Assembly: GCA_003520365.1 (NCBI GenBank)
Contig: DOUW01000350.1
Coordinates: forward strand, 1-6,656
Direction of reading: 5' to 3'
Length of the DNA stretch: 6,656 bases
DNA from: Massilia sp.
Lineage (GTDB): Bacteria; Pseudomonadota; Gammaproteobacteria; Burkholderiales; Burkholderiaceae_D
Below the pieces are notes generated by a model. It had not been told where the DNA came from, did not search any database, and worked only from the letters and a program-made list of their open reading frames with translations. Shown in pieces: positions 5,110-6,656 of the stretch. The position numbers were made by a program, and so were the translations under genes. Every line of letters starts with the position of its first letter. Position 1 is the first letter of the stretch.

Positions 5110-5126
5110 CCGGCGCCATGCGCCGG
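5110..5126 (+). repeat. Perfect GC hairpin before the terminator
   Basis: CCGGCGC (5110-5116) and GCGCCGG (5120-5126) form a 7-bp stem with a CAT loop, 9 nt after the stop of peptide gene 3. No T-run follows; it stacks in front of the terminator hairpin and may protect the mRNA 3' end. Confidence 0.5.
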
Positions 5127-5130
5127 CGTG

Positions 5131-5161
5131 GAGCCGCCGTTCCCGGGACGGCGGCTCTTTT
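5131..5161 (+). terminator. Strong Rho-independent terminator of the peptide cluster
   Basis: GAGCCGCCGT (5131-5140) and ACGGCGGCTC (5148-5157) form a perfect 10-bp stem with a 7-nt loop, followed at once by TTTT. It is oriented for plus-strand transcription and shields the convergent DUF3108 genes; the opposite strand has no T-run after the stem. Confidence 0.85.
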
Positions 5162-5187
5162 CATTGGCGCGCACCTGTTTTGCGCGC

Positions 5188-5940
5188 TTATTTACGTGTA
5201 ATGCGGCTGATCGTCTGGTCGATCGTATCGCGCTCGTCCTCGAAGCGCAGCTTCACCGGATACCACTCCTGCGACGGCGCCAGCCAGATCTCGACACTGT
5301 CGCCGCGGCTGTCGCGCCGTTCGCGCTTGACGTGGATGGTGTCCAGTTCGCCCATCGCGGTGCGGATCTTTTCCTGCTTGACCACGCGGAAGGTCCAGGG
5401 CTCGGCATCGCGCCGGCCGGTGACCACGAAGGTCCATTCGCTGCCCGGCTTGAACTTGGCCTCGCCGGCGGCGCGCGCCACCGCGGCCAGTTGCCAGGTG
5501 ACCGAGGCGCGGTCCTGCTCGCCGCCTTGCATGGCGTAGGGCTGCTTGGCTTCGGTGAGCAAAATGGTCTTGCTCTCGCGGTCGAAGGTGGTCGTGGTCG
5601 GGTCCTTGCGGTAGCGCTTTTCGGTAAAGGTGTCCGGGGCCAGGCCATAGGCGTCGACCGTGCCCTGGCTGCGGTATTCGTTCAGCTTGCCCAGCAGGGC
5701 CACGCGGGCCTCGACGTTGACGTCGTACTTGCCGTCGCCGGCGCGCCAGGTGATCAGGGCGTCGCCTTTCAAGCCGAGGCCGCGCTGCTGGGCCGACAGT
5801 TCATAGGCCAGGTCGGCCGACGGCGGCAGCTCGACCGCGCGTTTCACCGGCGCGGCAGGAGCGGCGACGGCAGCGTTCAGGCCCATGGCCAGCACACCGG
5901 CGGCGATGCCACGCATTAAGAGATTGCTTCGCATTATCAT
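5188..5940 (-). CDS. Exported DUF3108 domain-containing protein (250 aa)
   Basis: This protein belongs to the DUF3108 family, whose biochemical role is not established as far as I know. Residues 1-26 are a Sec signal peptide: MIMRSN, a hydrophobic stretch from Leu7 to about 21, then AAVA with cleavage near Ala26-Ala27, so the protein should be periplasmic. The domain spans about 42-248 and shows family hallmarks: LAYELSAQQRGLGLKGDALI at the start, GLAPDTFTEKRYRK (99-112), a Gln-Leu-Ala-Ala-Val-Ala helix (150-155), and near the end IWLAPSQEWYPVKLRF (218-233). The predicted fold is mostly beta strand. The start overlaps the upstream gene by 4 nt (ATGA), so the pair is co-translated. An alternative start is Met3 (5934); neither has a strong ribosome site. 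It is paralogous to its upstream neighbour and converges on the peptide cluster with 86 bp between stop codons. Confidence 0.85.
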   Translation of the reverse strand: MIMRSNLLMRGIAAGVLAMGLNAAVAAPAAPVKRAVELPPSADLAYELSAQQRGLGLKGDALITWRAGDGKYDVNVEARVALLGKLNEYRSQGTVDAYGLAPDTFTEKRYRKDPTTTTFDRESKTILLTEAKQPYAMQGGEQDRASVTWQLAAVARAAGEAKFKPGSEWTFVVTGRRDAEPWTFRVVKQEKIRTAMGELDTIHVKRERRDSRGDSVEIWLAPSQEWYPVKLRFEDERDTIDQTISRITRK

Positions 5941-6656
5941 TTTCCCGTATCGGTCAAGGCTATATTATTCACGGTTTGCGTGGTGACTGCACCGTTGGCC
6001 TCAGTATTGCGAATCTGCACTGGATACCAGCCCCGCGCCGGCGCCAGCCAGACGTCCAGGCGCGAGCGGTAAGAACCCTCTTTCGGCGGGCGCGACAGGT
6101 GCCAGGTCTGCATCTTGCCGAGTTTGGTATCGATCTCTTCCTGTCCCACCACGATGAAGCGGAACACGGCGGCGTCGCGGTCTTCGCCCACCTGGATGTC
6201 CAGGTCCCCCGTCAATTGTCCGGCATCGCCGCGCGCGATGGCGGCCAGTTGCAGCGGGACACTGGCCTTGTCCTGGGCGCCCGGCGTCAAGGGATAGGTT
6301 TTCTGCGAGGCCGAGAAGGTGATCTTGTTGCCGCTCCAGTCGAAGTGCGTCGCGGTCATGGCGCGTCCGCGCCGCTTTTCGGTCATCTTCACCGGCGCGA
6401 AACCGGTGGCGGCCACCGCCCCTTCGCTGCTGAGCACGGCCAGGTTGACCCGGGTGAACACGAGCCGGATGCCGGCTTCGAAATCGATGCGGTAAGTGTC
6501 CTCGCCATAGCGCCAGGACAGCAGGGCTTCCCCACTCCACCGGGTGCCGTCGGCATCGGTACGGGCGACGTCCATCGTCAGCGCGGCCGGCGGCGGCATG
6601 TCGACCTTGTAGCGCCGTGGCTCGGGCGGCGGTGGCGCGGCTGGCGCCGGCTCGGG
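5937..6656 (-). CDS. DUF3108 domain-containing protein with Pro-rich leader (N terminus missing)
   Basis: The frame is open to the window edge and 239 C-terminal residues are visible. The first 17 or so are Pro/Ala/Glu-rich (PEPAPAAPPPPEP), like the linker of TonB-type or membrane-anchored periplasmic proteins. A DUF3108 domain follows from about Tyr17 to the end. It shows the same hallmarks as the downstream gene: GFAPVKMTEKRRGRAM, PLQLAAIARGDAG and DVWLAPARGWYPVQIRN. The two domains align over their whole length, so they arose by duplication. A Met at 6599 has an AAGG ribosome-like site in front, but starting there would leave a domain with no export signal. I therefore think the true start lies beyond 6656, probably with a membrane anchor. 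The stop overlaps the next gene's start by 4 nt. The biological role is unknown to me. Confidence 0.8.
   Translation of the reverse strand, partial: PEPAPAAPPPPEPRRYKVDMPPPAALTMDVARTDADGTRWSGEALLSWRYGEDTYRIDFEAGIRLVFTRVNLAVLSSEGAVAATGFAPVKMTEKRRGRAMTATHFDWSGNKITFSASQKTYPLTPGAQDKASVPLQLAAIARGDAGQLTGDLDIQVGEDRDAAVFRFIVVGQEEIDTKLGKMQTWHLSRPPKEGSYRSRLDVWLAPARGWYPVQIRNTEANGAVTTQTVNNIALTDTGK

Larger units (their letters stand above)
4850..5172 (+). repeat. Repeated 14-bp 3'-flank motif after peptide genes 2 and 3
   Basis: TTTCATTGGCGTGC at 4850-4863 recurs as TTTCATTGGCGCGC at 5159-5172 (13 of 14 identical), each about 50-60 bp after a peptide stop codon. A shorter echo, CGGCTCTT, follows gene 1 at 4567-4574 and recurs at 5152-5159. 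This indicates that the duplicated unit included the 3' flank as well as the gene. Confidence 0.6.

Noticed and set aside
5167..5187. GCGCGC ... GCGCGC repeat with a 9-nt loop as a second terminator for the convergent genes
   Set aside because: GCGCGC is self-palindromic and common in G+C-rich DNA, and no T-run follows it on the minus strand. Only TTATTTA follows on the plus strand, after the strong terminator.
5083..5919. Plus-strand frame of 278 codons opposite the DUF3108 gene
   Set aside because: It overlaps the terminator and is antisense to a protein with a clear signal peptide and DUF3108 hallmarks.
1..6656. tRNA, rRNA, insertion sequences, CRISPR arrays or attachment sites
   Set aside because: I looked for cloverleaf-like segments, terminal inverted repeats with transposase motifs and regularly spaced repeats, and found none.

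Overview
The window is about 65% G+C with strongly G/C-ending codons. It looks like the chromosome of a betaproteobacterium, most plausibly an Oxalobacteraceae (Massilia-like) organism. That assignment is an inference from base composition, protein style and the pair of DUF3108 proteins; no marker gene is present.

Layout. (1) Positions 1-3963, minus strand: a tight three-gene operon read right to left. It encodes a kleisin-like winged-helix protein (MksF-like, 457 aa), a small acidic winged-helix partner (MksE-like, 234 aa), and the first 625 residues of an SMC-type ATPase (MksB-like) with Walker A, first coiled-coil arm, hinge and the start of the second arm. The order F-E-B is that of MukFEB/MksFEB condensins and of Wadjet JetABC. 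Whether a nuclease gene (mksG/jetD) follows lies beyond position 1. (2) Positions 3964-4334: a 371-bp divergent intergenic region. It carries an extended -10 for the mks operon, three inverted repeats and a possible H-type pseudoknot just before the next ribosome binding site. (3) Positions 4335-5161, plus strand: three tandem paralogous genes for tiny secreted peptides of 61, 63 and 62 aa. Each has a near-identical signal peptide and a short acidic mature part with six cysteines in a mirror-symmetric pattern. The block ends in a strong intrinsic terminator. I do not recognise this family. (4) Positions 5188-6656, minus strand and convergent with the peptides: two overlapping paralogous DUF3108 genes. 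The downstream one is an exported 250-aa protein; the upstream one is cut by the window edge and has a Pro/Ala-rich leader.

How they fit. The mks genes should form one SMC complex acting on DNA, either in chromosome organisation or in exclusion of plasmids or other foreign DNA. The peptides are predicted to be exported and oxidised outside the cytoplasm into nested-disulfide helical hairpins. The shared promoter region is the only visible link between the two; no functional connection is shown. The tandem six-cysteine peptide cluster is the strongest candidate for something undescribed.
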